64,000 bases of DNA from Paulownia fortunei (taxonomy: Eukaryota > Streptophyta > Magnoliopsida > Lamiales > Paulowniaceae): assembly GCA_019321725.1 (NCBI GenBank), contig CM033106.1:29934118-29998117 (forward strand), in the 5' to 3' direction. Below are positions 51,810 through 64,000 of the stretch, piece after piece (position 1 is the first letter of the stretch; each line of letters begins with the position of its first letter). Below the pieces are notes generated by a model that worked only from the letters and a program-made list of their open reading frames with translations, had not been told where the DNA came from and made no database searches. A program made the position numbers and the translations under genes.

Positions 51810-54800
51810 TGGAATGAAGCTAGCCCAGTGCGCACGTTAGTCAGGGGAGGAATTTGGACTTTGCAGTGTTGGCGTTCGTAAATCGTACTGTGCCAGATGC
51901 GTAATTTATCTCTTTCCTGCGCTCGTGATCCATGACTTGCATTTATTTATTGTGTAATGCAATAAAAGTCTTGCTTTGAATGCTTTCATTGTTTAAATTA
52001 TTTAAATTATTTGTTTAGATGGAGTTTCTTTCTTGGATATTGACATTGCGCTCTAAGGAAGATTCTCTATTTGTTGTATGTTTGATGCCAACTAATTCTC
52101 TCATTTCACTTTTAATATTCATTAAAAGTGGTATTTCCTAATAAAAAAAAATGTAATAATAATTTCCCATTTGTTATTATGTTGAGTATCTTCTTAATTT
52201 TCATTATTAAAAATTTAAAAAATATATTTATTTTATATAAGAAATATTATTTTATTTTTTTATCAAAATTAAAAATGAAAATATACACATTACAATATAT
52301 TTTCAGGCTTATTAATATTTTTATGTCTTTTTATCAAGAAAATACTATTTTTATTGAAATATAGTTAATTTAAATATATTTTTAACTCTGAAAATATTAA
52401 AAATATGAAAATAAAATTTAAAAGAAAAACAAACTAACTAGTTTTTTTATTTTTTTTTTCCTGGTTTCAATTCGAATGTTGTGTTATTTCAAAATAATTA
52501 TAATTTTGTAATAATTAAAAAAATATTATTTTTATATTAATTGACTGATTCGATAGTTAAAAATTGCGTCCCTACCTACAATCTTTCTATTTATATATTT
52601 GTGTATATACTTGTTTTTCTTTATAATGTTTTATTCTCAATTTGAAATCCCTTCTTTTTTTTATTTTTTTCTTTACTCTATGCTTTTTTTTTTTTTTCGT
52701 ATTGTTGTTTATTTAAGCTGCAACTATAATTTCATTGTAAATTGTGCGTGAGAACTCCTGAAATAATAATTGAGTTTTAGCTTTCTATATGCATTAGGAA
52801 ACTTAAAAAATTCGGGATTCGAAGGATACTTTCACATGGTTCATAATTTAAAAAATTATTTTTATTTTAAAATAATAGTAATTAGTTTTAAGTTTTTTAT
52901 TAGCTAAGTGATTCAATATCGATATAGCATAATATAAATTTGACCGACTTGTCAATCTAATAATCCAAAACTCAAAATTTATTTTATTATTAAACTATTA
53001 ATATTGAATCGAACTGAAATTTTATTATGGATCAATAAAATAAAATGCTAATCAATGAAAATAAAATGCTAATCAATATATCATTTTATTTTTTAAAAAG
53101 AATGAATCATTTTAATTTTGAAGTATAAAATGCCTTTAGAAGTTTGAGACGAGTTTAGATCCATAATAAATTTGATTTAAATTAAATTTATTTTTTTAAA
53201 GAGTTAGTTCCTATCAAAAGTTGTCCAGAAAAAAGGAAAATATTTGTTCTATGAAAAATAAAAATGAAAGTGCCTATATAACTAAAACACATGGAGTTGG
53301 CTTTTTTCTGTCTGGCATTCTTATGTACTAGTAGGAATTCATAATTAATACATTACTCAGCAAATAAGAAATATAATTTTAAATTAGTTAAAAATATTAT
53401 ATAAAAAAATCAAAATCAACTAAGACAATTCAAAGTTGATCTTTTCATTGAAGTTGTCAAAATAGACCAATACACGTTTAATATTTTCCTTCACTTGTAT
53501 TATACTACAATTAAAAAGAATGACTATTTCGGCATTTGCTGATAACAATATGACTAAGAATAGACTTTCCAATTTGGTTTTGTTTTGTTTACGCCCGAGT
53601 TTTAATATAAATTGACCCCGATTGGAACTTAGGTTTCTATTTTCAAACTTTAGTTAATTCATATTCGACCTATTTTTTTTTTTACTTTTAAAAATTTACT
53701 ATATATAGTTATATGATAATTTCTTTTTTTTAAAAAATAATTTTCTAGAAAATTTTAATGGTTTATTTTTAAAAAGTATGTTTTATAATATTTTTTAGAT
53801 TATAAAATATAATTGACGGATTTAATAGGTCTACTCACCAAATCTTATTTGAGATTGGTTTAGATCTAAATTTTTAAAATTTTTAATAAATTCGATTCGA
53901 ATACGACTTAACTCGATTGATTGCTATCCCTAAATATAGTGAAGTAGTTTTATGTCATGAAATAACCTTTTTTTATGTTTTTGCACAATTCTAAGTGGAA
54001 GAGATTTTTTTTTTTGAGTTAGTGCTAAAAACACGTGCACACATGTGCACATACGTGTATTGTGGTTAAGGTTTGAAGATGGGAAAATTTGAAGTGGTGG
54101 TGGTAAAATGGGTCGAAACTCGTGGGTCCATTCGGACCACCCAATAATTAAATTGGGATCCAAAAAATTTAAGTTTAAAACAAAGAATTCACTTAGTTTG
54201 TTATAATTGGAATTAGCCTATTTGTAAATTAATCCAAAATTTGAAAAAAAAAAAAAAGAATTGCCATTGATGGGATTAAAAATTGGACAAATCAGAAAAC
54301 CAATAAAAGAATTCCCCCTTAAATAAACTAACACTCCTTTTTGGGGCCCAACAAAATGTTAGAAATGTAAGCCCACCTACTCTCTTAGTTTGTTCGATCT
54401 TCAGAGCCCAACCAACCACAATTTTCCGAACATGATGCCCAACAATTGGGTAAGTGGGCCACATGATTCTTTGTCTCCAGTCCACTTCTAACCACTCCTT
54501 TTATATGCATGCTTGAGTGCGTTTGTCTATAATATCACATTTAAATATTTACAAATAAATATCTATTTTCACCTAATAAGAGGAAGAGGGAAATTTTTTA
54601 TATGCATTTGAGGTGAAAAACACCAAATGATGTCTATCACATCATGTTAATAATGGATTACATGACGTTGATACGACCTAATTCTCATTATTTAATATTT
54701 TTACATTGAACTGCATGATGCTAATATGATGTAATTTTTATTATTTAATGTTTTTATAATTATACTGATACGACGTGTTTTAACTGTTTAATATTTTTAA

Positions 54801-55640
54801 TCAATAAGTCAACAATTTTGTAAGATGCAACTTTAACTTAAAAAGAAAAAAAGCCAAAAAAATGAAAATAAGAGCTAAGATATTCTCAGAGCTTAAAAAA
54901 ATTAAATTTTATTTTAAATATAAATTAAAGTTCACAAACTAAAATCTTGTTGCTTAACTGCTAAATTAGTTGTAGGGAAGGTCTGGCTGCAGATAGTGCA
55001 ACTCTTGACAACTCTCCAAAGCTTGGTAGGTAGCCAAACTTCCAAGCCAGTTGTTGGGACAAAGAATTTAGACATCCATTTTGTCAAACTTCTCTACAAA
55101 CCCCTTGGTTTCCTACATATTATCAAGGACAATCCCTCAATTTTATAACATTTTTATTATTTTTCAACTATATTATGAAAATATTGTATTTTGATTTAAA
55201 ACACTGGTCTAACGAATTTTCATGAGATATGTGCATTGATGAAAGTCCAGTAAATGATAATGGCATGAAACTGCCTCTTATATCCACTCCAAAAAGGGTA
55301 AGTTCATGAGAGGATCAGATTCACAGAAGAAAAATGATGATTTATACTTAGACAACCTATGAAGTTGAAATGCTGAGTAATAACCAAGAGGCACAGACAA
55401 GGTAAATGTTTGTAATGGAGATCATCAACCTCAATAACTACAAAAGTTGTTCAGTGTAATTAGTAACGTTGAGTTACATAACATGGCTGATATGAAATAA
55501 TTTTTGGATTCAAAATCTGTTCTACCCTTATCAACATTGTTGTATGAACAAGTCAAATACTAAGTATACATGCTGAAAACCATCACAGAGTATAAAGCTT
55601 GCAAACGGTTTTACCGCTTACGGGAGTCGATTCGCAGGGT
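51810..55640. other. HDR 5' flank and 3.8 kb of AT-rich intergenic DNA
   Basis: HDR leader and promoter on the left, MATE 3' flank on the right. Between about 52.1 and 54.0 kb the DNA is extremely AT-rich with no recognisable gene. A small tandem repeat lies at about 54,660-54,810. Confidence 0.5.
54658..54810. repeat. About three diverged ~50-base tandem units
   Basis: Units resembling GATACGACCTAATT...TTATTTAATATTTTTA recur near 54,668, 54,715 and 54,770, each with a CATGATG or TGATACGACG-like start and a TTTAAT(A/G)TTTTTA end. Non-coding. Confidence 0.6.
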
Positions 55641-58105
55641 TCAATTCTTTGCTGTTCTTTCATTTATTTTCTCCTGATTGTCTGTGATCATTCCATTTTC
55701 TGTACTCTCATTCTGGGGCAAAGGTGTGGTAGCATAGGACCTGACCCTCTTCTCAGCCTGTAAAGCCTGCTTTGACACAAGATTTACATTTACATATAGA
55801 ATCAGTTCATAAAACTGAACTTTGTTTCTTGATGGATTAATAAAGGTTTTCAAGAATCAAATACAAATGAAAGTTAACTACAATGTGCAAACCTCTCTAC
55901 TCCAATTAGCTCGAAGCACGTTCAAGATCAATATCACAGTTTGGAGCAAACAACCCGCTAACATCCCCAACCAGATCCCTTTGACACCAAGATCGAGTTT
56001 GTAACCTAGCAATGCGCCAAAAGGAATGCCAAACACATAGTAGCAACCAATGTTTATCAGGGCAACAGATAATTGCCACCCTGCCCCAACTGCCACCCCT
56101 GCAAAGTCCATGAGAAAATTTTGTGTTAGTTCACACACATACACACAAAAAGAGTCATAGCTAGATACTTTGAAAGTTTAAAGAGTAATGCTAGCATGAG
56201 TTACCATGGAGCACTGGTTGAATGCTGTTGAGGAAAATGGTTGCTGCCAAGAAATAGCCCAACTTGGATGTTTCTTTTATGACTTCCTGTTTACTAGAAA
56301 ACAATCTGGGAAAATAGTCTCTAGTTGCCAGAATTGCTACTGTGAATACAACTCCAAACAATGTTGATGTTACCACAGCTACTACTACAGAGAATTTTGC
56401 AGCTTTAGGATGATTAGCTCCAAGTTCATTGGAAACACGAACGCTGCAAATTATCAAAGATTTGGTAGCTGATCAGGTATATTTCAAGAACTCATTGCAA
56501 TTTAAATATCAAGAATATCTCCAATATTGTTTGCTTGAAATGCATAAGCTACTTTACATTGAAGATTGGTAAGTAAATGTTGAGAGTCATTTCAACTTTG
56601 GCCTAAACATTTAAACATTCTTCCAAGGAGAAGTTTCTGACCTGATTGCGGCATTGAAACCCAGAGTGATCATTAAGGTCCAAAGTTCCAGATTCATGCT
56701 GTCATATCAATCAAAGTAAAGCATGAGATTGGAAAGCAAATGTTATCGATAACTGAATTACGTGTAGCTAAAGGGGAAAGTCAGATCTACATAAGGTAAT
56801 GACAAAACTCAACGACAACAAAAATTGTAAATGAATTAGAGGGACGAGGAACAAACCAAATGGATATAGCATCTACTGCAATTTCTGGATTCTTTAACCA
56901 GCCAACCATAAGGATCACCACAGTGTAATACCAGAGCTCCAAGCTGCAACCATGAAAAATCCGACACTCGATTATAGAATCAATTATGTTTCAGAGGCTT
57001 CTTTCACAGTTGCATTGCCAAGCACTTACCACAGCATGATAGCTGATGCAAGCGACAACTTCACAAAACTAAGAAGGGATTTAAACGCCGACAAAGAAAA
57101 TCCAGTCCATGATTCGGGAAAGAAACCGGAGACCACATAAACAATCTGAGCTAAAACCACAAGCCACCATGATATGTTCTCTGCTATAGCAGCACCAAGC
57201 AGGCCTTTCCCAAGTTTTGTCACAAGTATCCAGTTCAAAAGAACATGAAATCCCAAAACCACTATAGAAATTGTAGTCATAACCCATATTTTGCTCTGTG
57301 CTTGAAGAAATTTTTGTATTGGGAAGTTCAATGCATAAGCAAATAACTGAGGAATGACCCACAGAGCATACTTCCCAGCAAGCTCTGAGATTTTTTCATT
57401 CTGTCGAAGGAGCTTTAATATCGGCGATGTGAAAATATAAAGAGGTGCCAGCAACAAGGCTGTGACAATGGTAATAATGCATGATCTTTGCATATAGATT
57501 CCAAGAGTCTCGTACTGTCCAGCCCCAACTGCCTGCCCGCAGAGTGTTTCAAGGGCACTTCCCATTCCTAGCTAATACAAGAAACATTGAAGAATCAATT
57601 CATATTTTTCTTGTAAACTAAACACTGAAAAATCAAAACTTTTTTAGCAACATTCTTGTGCATAAAGCTATTAACTAGCCATGACAAAGCCGGGACACCT
57701 CAAATTTGGCAGTTTGCAGCAAAAGTAAATAAAAAAAAGAAGCAAGAACATTCACACATCACATTCTGATCCATCTAAATGTACTGTATTTCAGACACTA
57801 CTCACCATTATGCCATAGACAAAGCCCTCGAGCACGTTCTGTACAACAGAAACAGCAGCAAGTTCAACCTCTCCAAGATGTCCTACAAATGCAATGGTGA
57901 CAAATCCAATAGAGAATTGTGCCACAGTGGTAAGAATGGCCGGCGCAGCGATCTCCCACATCTTCTTCGATTCATCCCATGTTTTTGCTCTGATGCTTTT
58001 CCCAGGACTATTAATGTTGGCAAAATGAACATGGTGTGTTTCAATCTCAAAGGACTTTGGCTCCATCTTGGGTAGCAAGTGCTGGCTTTCTTTGTTTTCT
58101 TTCAT
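55641..58105 (-). CDS. MATE-family (DTX) transporter, 7 exons
   Basis: Exons (minus): 58105-57806, 57571-57030, 56943-56857, 56698-56642, 56443-56205, 56098-55893, 55766-55641; 518 aa, in phase. Cytosolic N-terminus of about 65 residues, then 12 hydrophobic segments. Signature blocks: WEIAAPAILTTVAQFSIGFV, LGMGSALETLCGQAVGAGQY, FAYALNFPIQKFLQAQSKIW, FNAAISVRVSNELGANHPKA, FLNSIQPVLHGVAVGAGWQ, GIPFGALLGYKLDLGVKGIW. Plant DTX/MATE proteins export organic compounds (flavonoids, alkaloids, organic acids or hormones) against H+ or Na+, at the tonoplast or plasma membrane; the substrate cannot be read from sequence. Layout resembles the DTX27-35/TT12-like clade, an impression only. The chosen ATG (MKENKESQHLLPKMEPK) fits homologues; an ATG upstream at 58192 would add 29 residues. 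The C-terminal tail is hydrophilic. Confidence 0.93.
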
Positions 58106-58221
58106 AGTAAATATTTGTAGTAAGGTTAAGAATACTATGTAGGCACGGCTCTTAACAAATCTTAGGTCCCACTTGACTTTGTGTCGCGCCACGCCAAATA
58201 TTTTCTGGGGTAGGACAATTG

Positions 58222-58234
58222 GTTATATATATAG
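58222..58234 (-). promoter_or_regulatory. TATA box of the MATE gene
   Basis: Minus-strand CTATATATATAAC lies about 120 bases before the ATG at 58105. Good TATA match; transcription start unverified. Confidence 0.5.
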
Positions 58235-58961
58235 TACAAATGATTAGGTTTTGATAGGTTGGTTGTGATCAATATTTATATGTTGTGTTTAGATGGCAGA
58301 GACTCAATCATGTGGATTTTGATATTTTTATTTTGAATTCTTAATGCATGCTTGTCAATTCTTTGAAAAATAAATGAATAAATAAAGAAAATTTGTGAAT
58401 TTTTGTCGTCTGTCACGTCCAAAATAAAAAACTAGCACGTAAAATGAAGATTTTGAATTAGTATGCATATCTAAAACTAGTACAACAATTATTGATATTA
58501 AAATAATTCTCAATTGGAATTAAGAAAACACTTGACTGCCTCTGGAAATTGGATTTTCAAGAAAATTATTTTATACGAATATAATTATGAAATATATTTA
58601 GTAATTTATGCATATATTTCACTAGTTGTGATTACTGGATTACATTTTTGAACATATTTTTCAATTTGATACTTTTTTTGTCCAAGTAATACTGCAATAA
58701 AGAAATAATTGGGTTGGTGGGTGTTGATTGGATCTGTGAATTGGGCAAAGTTGGGATAGTTGAGGAGCCACGACATGACAACGTACAAAGCATTTTTATG
58801 ACAGATTTTTATTCTAAAAAGGCACAATCAAAAGTGTTTGGTGAAATTCTGAAAGGCAACATTTGACTTTCTCCATGTTTGAAAATTGAAACGCCAAACA
58901 ACACAACCCCACCCCCACCCCAAATGAACTACCCCATGTTCTTCCCATCTCTCTCTCTCCA

Positions 58962-58968
58962 TATATAC

Positions 58969-59002
<34 letters not shown>

Positions 59003-59003
59003 T
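58962..59003. repeat. Compound (TA)n(GA)n microsatellite
   Basis: TA repeats followed by about ten GA units, preceded by a short CT-rich stretch. Confidence 0.9.
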
Positions 59004-60895
59004 AGATGATTATATGTTATCTGTATTGATCAATCTTCTTTTGTTTTGTTTTTTTTTTTATTTTTTTTTCTAATATGTATAATTCCTGAGTTGCGTATCC
59101 TTTTTTGTGTGCATGAATTCAACAAGAAGTTGGTACAAGAAATTATAATATACTTCAACGGTCAGCTAACTATTGCTAAAACAGCTACCAATTCCAAGAG
59201 AATGATTTTTTCTTTTTTTTTTTTCCCGACAAGAAGCTTTATGAAATTTGTGTATCATATGCCTTTAATTAAGGCAAGGTTGGTAGCCAGCATAGCAGTT
59301 AGGAGAAAGACTTTGGATTAACAATTTCTGTCAGAAAATTACTATATAACACGTATTAATTACTTAAATTATGATTAAAAAAAATAATCTTGACATTCCA
59401 TAATACTAGTAAAGCAAACGTGCGCTTCACATGGAGAACAATTTTGTATATACTAAATAATTTTCAAAATTTAAATCCTAAATTTAAATACTACCAAAAA
59501 TAATCTGAATACAAACTTGTTCAAATATGATATTTTAAAAATTACATAAAATTAGTCGATATTTTGTTTAATCATTACATAGAATTATCAACTTTGCCTT
59601 AATTTCTCTCTCTCTCTCTCTCTTTAGTAAATGAATTAAAATGTCTTCCTTTTATATTATTTCATGCAAATTAACAATATTTCAGTTCATTAGTTGTCAT
59701 TATAATAATACAAAAAATATTATAAATATTAATATTACTCCTAAGGGTATTTAAGTAAGGACAATAATATCCTTTTACAATGGAAAGAAACACCTTTTAC
59801 AATCCGTACTCTTAGTTTATAGCATTTTCCAAATATATTGGTTGGTTAAGTTGGTGACAAAGTGCAGAAATAATATCAAAGCCACGGAACCTGCCTTGGT
59901 CATGCACTTAGTGCCAACCCACAACCTTATCATCATCAATTCAACCCTTTTCTATGTGCATGCATTATATAGCAAACAACTTACATTTATATAAATCAAA
60001 CATTGCGTTACTGAGAATTGATCATAAATAATTTTGACATCAACATAATTGTGGCATATTTACTTAGTAAGCATTATATTCAAGGATGGAGCTAGAAATT
60101 TTAACTTCAAAGGGTAATATTGAATTTTTTGTTAAGAACAATGGGAAAAGCGATTTTATCATTATTAGAGGAGCAAAATTTTGAGATTTAATAAATTTAT
60201 ATATATTTAAGATTATATAAACTTGAAGGGAACGACTAAAAGTTATATAAACTTAAGAGGAACGACTGTCTCTGCCAGCTCGATAGGCCCCGACTTCAGC
60301 CCTGATCATATTCTCTCACACAAGTATGCTGCATTATACTCAGAACTGTAGTAATGAGATATGCAAGAATGCTAAAGGCACAAACATTCTTGATTTTCTC
60401 GAATGAAGAGCATCCACAGAAACCACAACAAAATGGTTATTGCTTATAACGGCATACTCTCTGCAAGTTGTCAAAGTTACATCAAGATGACATGAAAGAA
60501 TTTGTATTCAAAATTTATTCTTTCCTGATCGAATTTGTCGTACAAAACAGGCAGTTATAATACAATATATATGTACTAGAAACCAGTACACAGTATAAGA
60601 CATGCTACCAAATACATAAGTCTGTATATTCCAAGTTTGACTGCTATGATCTGATGTTGAGAAATCTTCTTAATGTCTTTTAAGAGATGAAAGGTAGAAA
60701 GCTTTACAAGGATAACATGTTTGCAAGAGGCAAACATCTGACCTGATTGATCGTATCCCGAATTTTGAATGTCTCCCTTCTCCCTTTCGTATAATCAAAA
60801 TGATGGTTCTTTTGAATTTTCATCACCCTCTGGTTTCATAGTAGGATCCCAATGCCAACAATAGAGTGCTCTCTCATTTTTATAACGACTTAAAA

Positions 60896-63430
60896 CTAGC
60901 CACTGATACTGTCTGATTGCTTTGAAGCAGAAGAATCAACTATTTCAGGAACTTGATCCAGTAAGAAGTTCATATCATCTGAAAATTCACCCTTCGCTCG
61001 ATTTGTTTTACCTCCTATAACCACTGTTGTTCCATCTTGTAAGGCCCAGATCTTTTCGTTGATTGGAAATGTATGGAAAAGTCGAAAAGATTAGTACGAC
61101 TTTTATGATGAAGATGATACTCATCATAGCCGGTCTATCTATCAGTCAGTGAAAAACAAACAAAATATTACCTGGGTATGAGATAAAAAACTGATGCAAG
61201 TGGTCAGCATCAGAGAACCAAAACCAGCATAAACAATAGGCACTCCTGGATCAGTCTGCGTGGAGACAAATTTAACACCATTAAAATGAAAAGCAAGAAA
61301 AGCATGTCACAGAAAAATGATAGAATTTAGTTCTGTTTGAAATTATTCTGCCATCACCTTTATCTCAAGGCCAGTACTGCCAATCGCATCTAATACAACA
61401 ATTCTTATGCCATCAATGTCAATGGGGAGTTTTGAGTTTGGCCTTCTGACTCCTGCAAATTTCCCTTCTTGATCATAAAGGACAATCGATTGCATATCAC
61501 GAGCTAGCATTGATCTGATTATAAAAAAGAACAGAAATGGAGTAGGCATTATATACTAGAATGACAATGTGAACTCCAAAATATTTTATTTCCAGCAATC
61601 TACTGAATCTTTATTTTACCTTGATGAGTTATGATAATGTATTCAGCTTCCAAGAGCAAGAAGAAAAGAATAGTTTATTATTTGCATCAAAGTTCAAATC
61701 TACATTTGACAGCTAATTCCAGATCAGAATAATACCCTATTGGGTTTTAGATATTGCAGCGAGATGCTCATTTAGACGATGGAGCCATAGTTCAGAGATT
61801 ATATACTAGTTTATGCAATAAGCTAACTATAATTTAACACTACATAAATCTCCAATTTTTTTGTGGGAAGGGCGGTATTTCAATTATGGACCTAATATGC
61901 GTCTATATGATGGCTTGACAAGTAAAGGCACATACATTCCCTTAAGATTAGTAGAATCAGCATCTCCAACAGGCAGGAAGGTTCCATAAAGCTTCTTGTC
62001 CCCATTGATTTTCAGTGGTGCCATAGCCAAATTAAACGGTCCTTCAGCATCCTTCATTATTTGTAGTGCAGACAAACTCCAATCAGTCTGGTATATGGTG
62101 ATCCCGCCATACCTTAAAGGATCATTCACGCTTATTGTCTTCCTCATTATCTCTTTCCCATTAAGGTCAAAGAGTGAAAGATCGCTGTGAAACTGTGAAA
62201 CCTGGCAACACAGAGTAACTAAAATGTTGAACATTCAGTGACAACAACAATAAAAACTGAAGTCATAGAGCATTCTATCCTCAAATCACAGCTGCCTACC
62301 TCTCCACTGTTATAGTAGTCCATGTAGAATCTATTGACATGAACCTCAGTGTTGAAAGACTCTGAAGGAGTAGATAAGAACCCAATTGGTCCCAATACAT
62401 CCCCTATAACAAAGTTCAAACCCTGTGGAACTGTTACAGACCCTCTAAAGCTCCCAGTAGCACTAAGAGTTCCTCCAGCCATTACTAGCAGCAATGCTAA
62501 ATGTACTCCAATGGGAGCAAACCTACCTGCCAGCCCCTTGAAGGCATACAGTGATGGCCCCTTCAAAAATACCTAAATAAAAAAAACACTGATTTTCTTT
62601 ATACGGTAGTCATTGTCAAGAAGCAAGAAAATCATAAGCAGTGTGAGCAACAGTAACTAGAAGTTCGTATATACTTCCAGGATCAAGGAAACAACCAAAC
62701 ATGCTCAAAGTTCTAGTCATATCTAACATGACGGTATAATTTTATGCTGTATCAGAGAATAAAAATAAACCTTCACCAGCTAAAAAGTCTTAATTAACAT
62801 TTGTAAACACCATCTATGAGTTTACTTACAGTGCATAAGAATTAGTTAAGCAAAATAAACACCAATGTGTTCTATGTAAAAGCAATAAAGAAAACAAAAC
62901 AAAAATGCACAGTTGCTGCCATCCAGTCTACAATGACTAGTCATCCAAGGCATTAAAGCAAACAGAGATAAAACAATAGAAAGATGAACACAAGGATAAA
63001 GCATTATACTTCAAATCCAGCACCCATTAGAATGATACCCAAATCCTGAATCGACGCTCTGGGCAAGGTATCCGAATATTCCTGCTTACGAATTGCCTCA
63101 GCTGAATGTAAGAAGGACCACCTGAAAAAAATGGATTTAAATTCTCAACCAGAAGTGTATCCAATGGTACCAAGAGGCAGAAGACACCAATCATTAGACA
63201 TAAAACAGACCTTTTTGCCACCTTCACTATGGGGATCTGTGTTGTGTATGTACAAGCCATAAGTGATGCTCCTAGGAGAGTTAATGTTCCCAGGAATACA
63301 GGAGATGAGAACATATGGTCAAAGCCAAGGGCGAGAATCCACCTCCATGTGAAGAATCCCAGGACAGGATTGTCTTCAGGGTACTTCTGAAAATAGAAAT
63401 CTGGTGCCTCACCTTGATCAATGAGAGTTC
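60896..63430 (-). CDS. CCS1: CCS1 (ResB-like) cytochrome c biogenesis protein, 3' part, 7 exons in window
   Basis: Exons (minus): 63430-63211, 63121-63010, 62572-62300, 62201-61936, 61514-61358, 61255-61172, 61051-60896. The gene enters the window in phase 1 at GTLIDQGEAPDFYFQKYPED, so the transit peptide, first membrane helix and start lie beyond 64,000. CCS1 is the ResB protein of system II; with CcsA it carries haem across the thylakoid membrane and presents it to apocytochromes f and c6 in the lumen. Visible: the membrane segment around SPVFLGTLTLLGASLMACTY, then FAPIGVHLALLLVMAGGTLS, followed by the conserved His of EVHVNRFYMDYY, a lumenal domain (FHSDLSLFDLNGKE; DPLRYGGITIYQTDWS), the last helix PIVYAGFGSLMLTTCISFLS, and a stromal tail LQDGTTVVIGGKTNRAKGEF. 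All exons join in phase. Confidence 0.94.
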
Positions 63431-64000
63431 CTGCAAAAACAAATAATGCCATTTGGTACAATTCAGAGCTGATTTTTCAGCGTACTCTGCATGAACTTAT
63501 ACAAATCTGTACTGAATCAAATACTTGTTTGTCAGAAATATAAATTTCACAAAATGCAACATGGAAAACTTCTCTTCTGATGTAGCACTGAAGGTAAGAA
63601 TTGCAAAACTACTACATGTCAAGAATCTGGCAGAAAAAAGGAAGCCAACGTAATGAGTTTAAATTACTCTAGAAACTATGTGGCCAAAACTCTTTTGCAC
63701 TTACTCATATCATTTAACAACAAAATACTAGCTAGCCTAAATTGTTTTACTGCAAGGATCCATTCTTGGGTGAAAGCAGATAATGTTGTTTGGATAGGTT
63801 TCAACAGCTCGGACTTGATCCATCTCCAGTATTGCACGCCTGTAGCATCATTTAAGGGCATGTTTCCCATTTGCATATTCCAGTAAACATCAGTGAGTCA
63901 AACATATAACAAGTTGAGATCACATGATACAAACTAGGTGCTGTCGAGCAAGCAAACAAAATAAAATACTTAACCATGCCAATCCAAAAATGCAGTTAGA
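63431..64000 (-). other. CCS1 intron reaching the window edge
   Basis: The acceptor TTTTTGCAG lies just upstream of 63430. The preceding CCS1 exon (expected to end near GEMFTIAALMAL in relatives) is not found, so it lies outside the window. The 66-codon frame at 63676-63876 does not match CCS1. Confidence 0.7.

Larger units (their letters stand above)
58106..60895. other. Intergenic: MATE promoter side and CCS1 3' flank
   Basis: Contains the MATE TATA region, a compound (TA)/(GA) microsatellite, a (TC)n run at about 59607-59625 and otherwise AT-rich DNA. The last 500 bases are probably CCS1 3' UTR. No other gene recognised. Confidence 0.5.

Noticed and set aside
51367..51881. 157- and 111-codon plus-strand frames
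   Set aside because: Antisense shadows of HDR exon 1, which has clear family sequence on the minus strand.
63676..63876. 66-codon minus-strand frame as a CCS1 exon
   Set aside because: Does not resemble the expected CCS1 region preceding GTLIDQ; taken as chance within the intron.

Overview
This is nuclear DNA of a flowering plant, most likely a eudicot. Coding exons are short and split by AT-rich GT-AG introns, intergenic DNA is very AT-rich with many microsatellites, and the proteins are plant families (DC1, PADRE/DUF4228, phytoglobin, PDV2, TIC62, HDR, CCS1, MATE). The species cannot be fixed from the window; the protein wording fits an asterid, but that is only an impression. Exon boundaries below were placed by hand from splice consensus and reading-phase continuity. 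Every multi-exon model on the minus strand closes in phase, apart from one marked frameshift in HDR.

Layout. 0.7-7.2 kb, plus strand: a DC1 (Cys/His-rich C1) protein with one apparent GC-AG intron, then two PADRE/DUF4228 proteins about 2.3 kb apart, both frame-broken as given. From 9.5 kb to the right edge every recognised gene lies on the minus strand: class 1 phytoglobin (9.6-11.0), PDV2 plastid division protein (12.1-15.8), MIP1 leucine-zipper/DUF547 protein (17.6-21.5), ARIADNE-type RBR ubiquitin ligase (27.6-32.5), eEF1A-lysine-methyltransferase-like protein (34.4-36.8), TIC62 (38.0-46.5), HDR/IspH of the plastid MEP pathway (48.0-51.8), MATE transporter (55.6-58.1), and the 3' part of CCS1/ResB (60.9-63.4, continuing beyond 64,000).

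Function. Four of the nine minus-strand genes encode nuclear-made plastid proteins: PDV2 (division site), TIC62 (FNR tethering at envelope and thylakoid), HDR (isoprenoid precursors) and CCS1 (cytochrome c haem attachment). There is no sign of an operon; this is normal plant gene order and the plastid bias may be chance. I saw no virus-like gene cluster, CRISPR array or new multi-gene system.

Most notable: (1) TIC62 carries a tandem exon duplication (two 216-nt exons 605 nt apart). Its six exon differences all change amino acids, while adjoining intron is far more diverged. (2) HDR, an essential enzyme, and both PADRE genes contain small frameshifts at or near short homopolymers, which suggests consensus errors. 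(3) The ARIADNE ligase ends in a basic stretch plus an EAR-like FDLNLPA motif. (4) The phytoglobin gene has an extra 5' intron. (5) The DC1 gene appears to use a GC donor beside a compound microsatellite.
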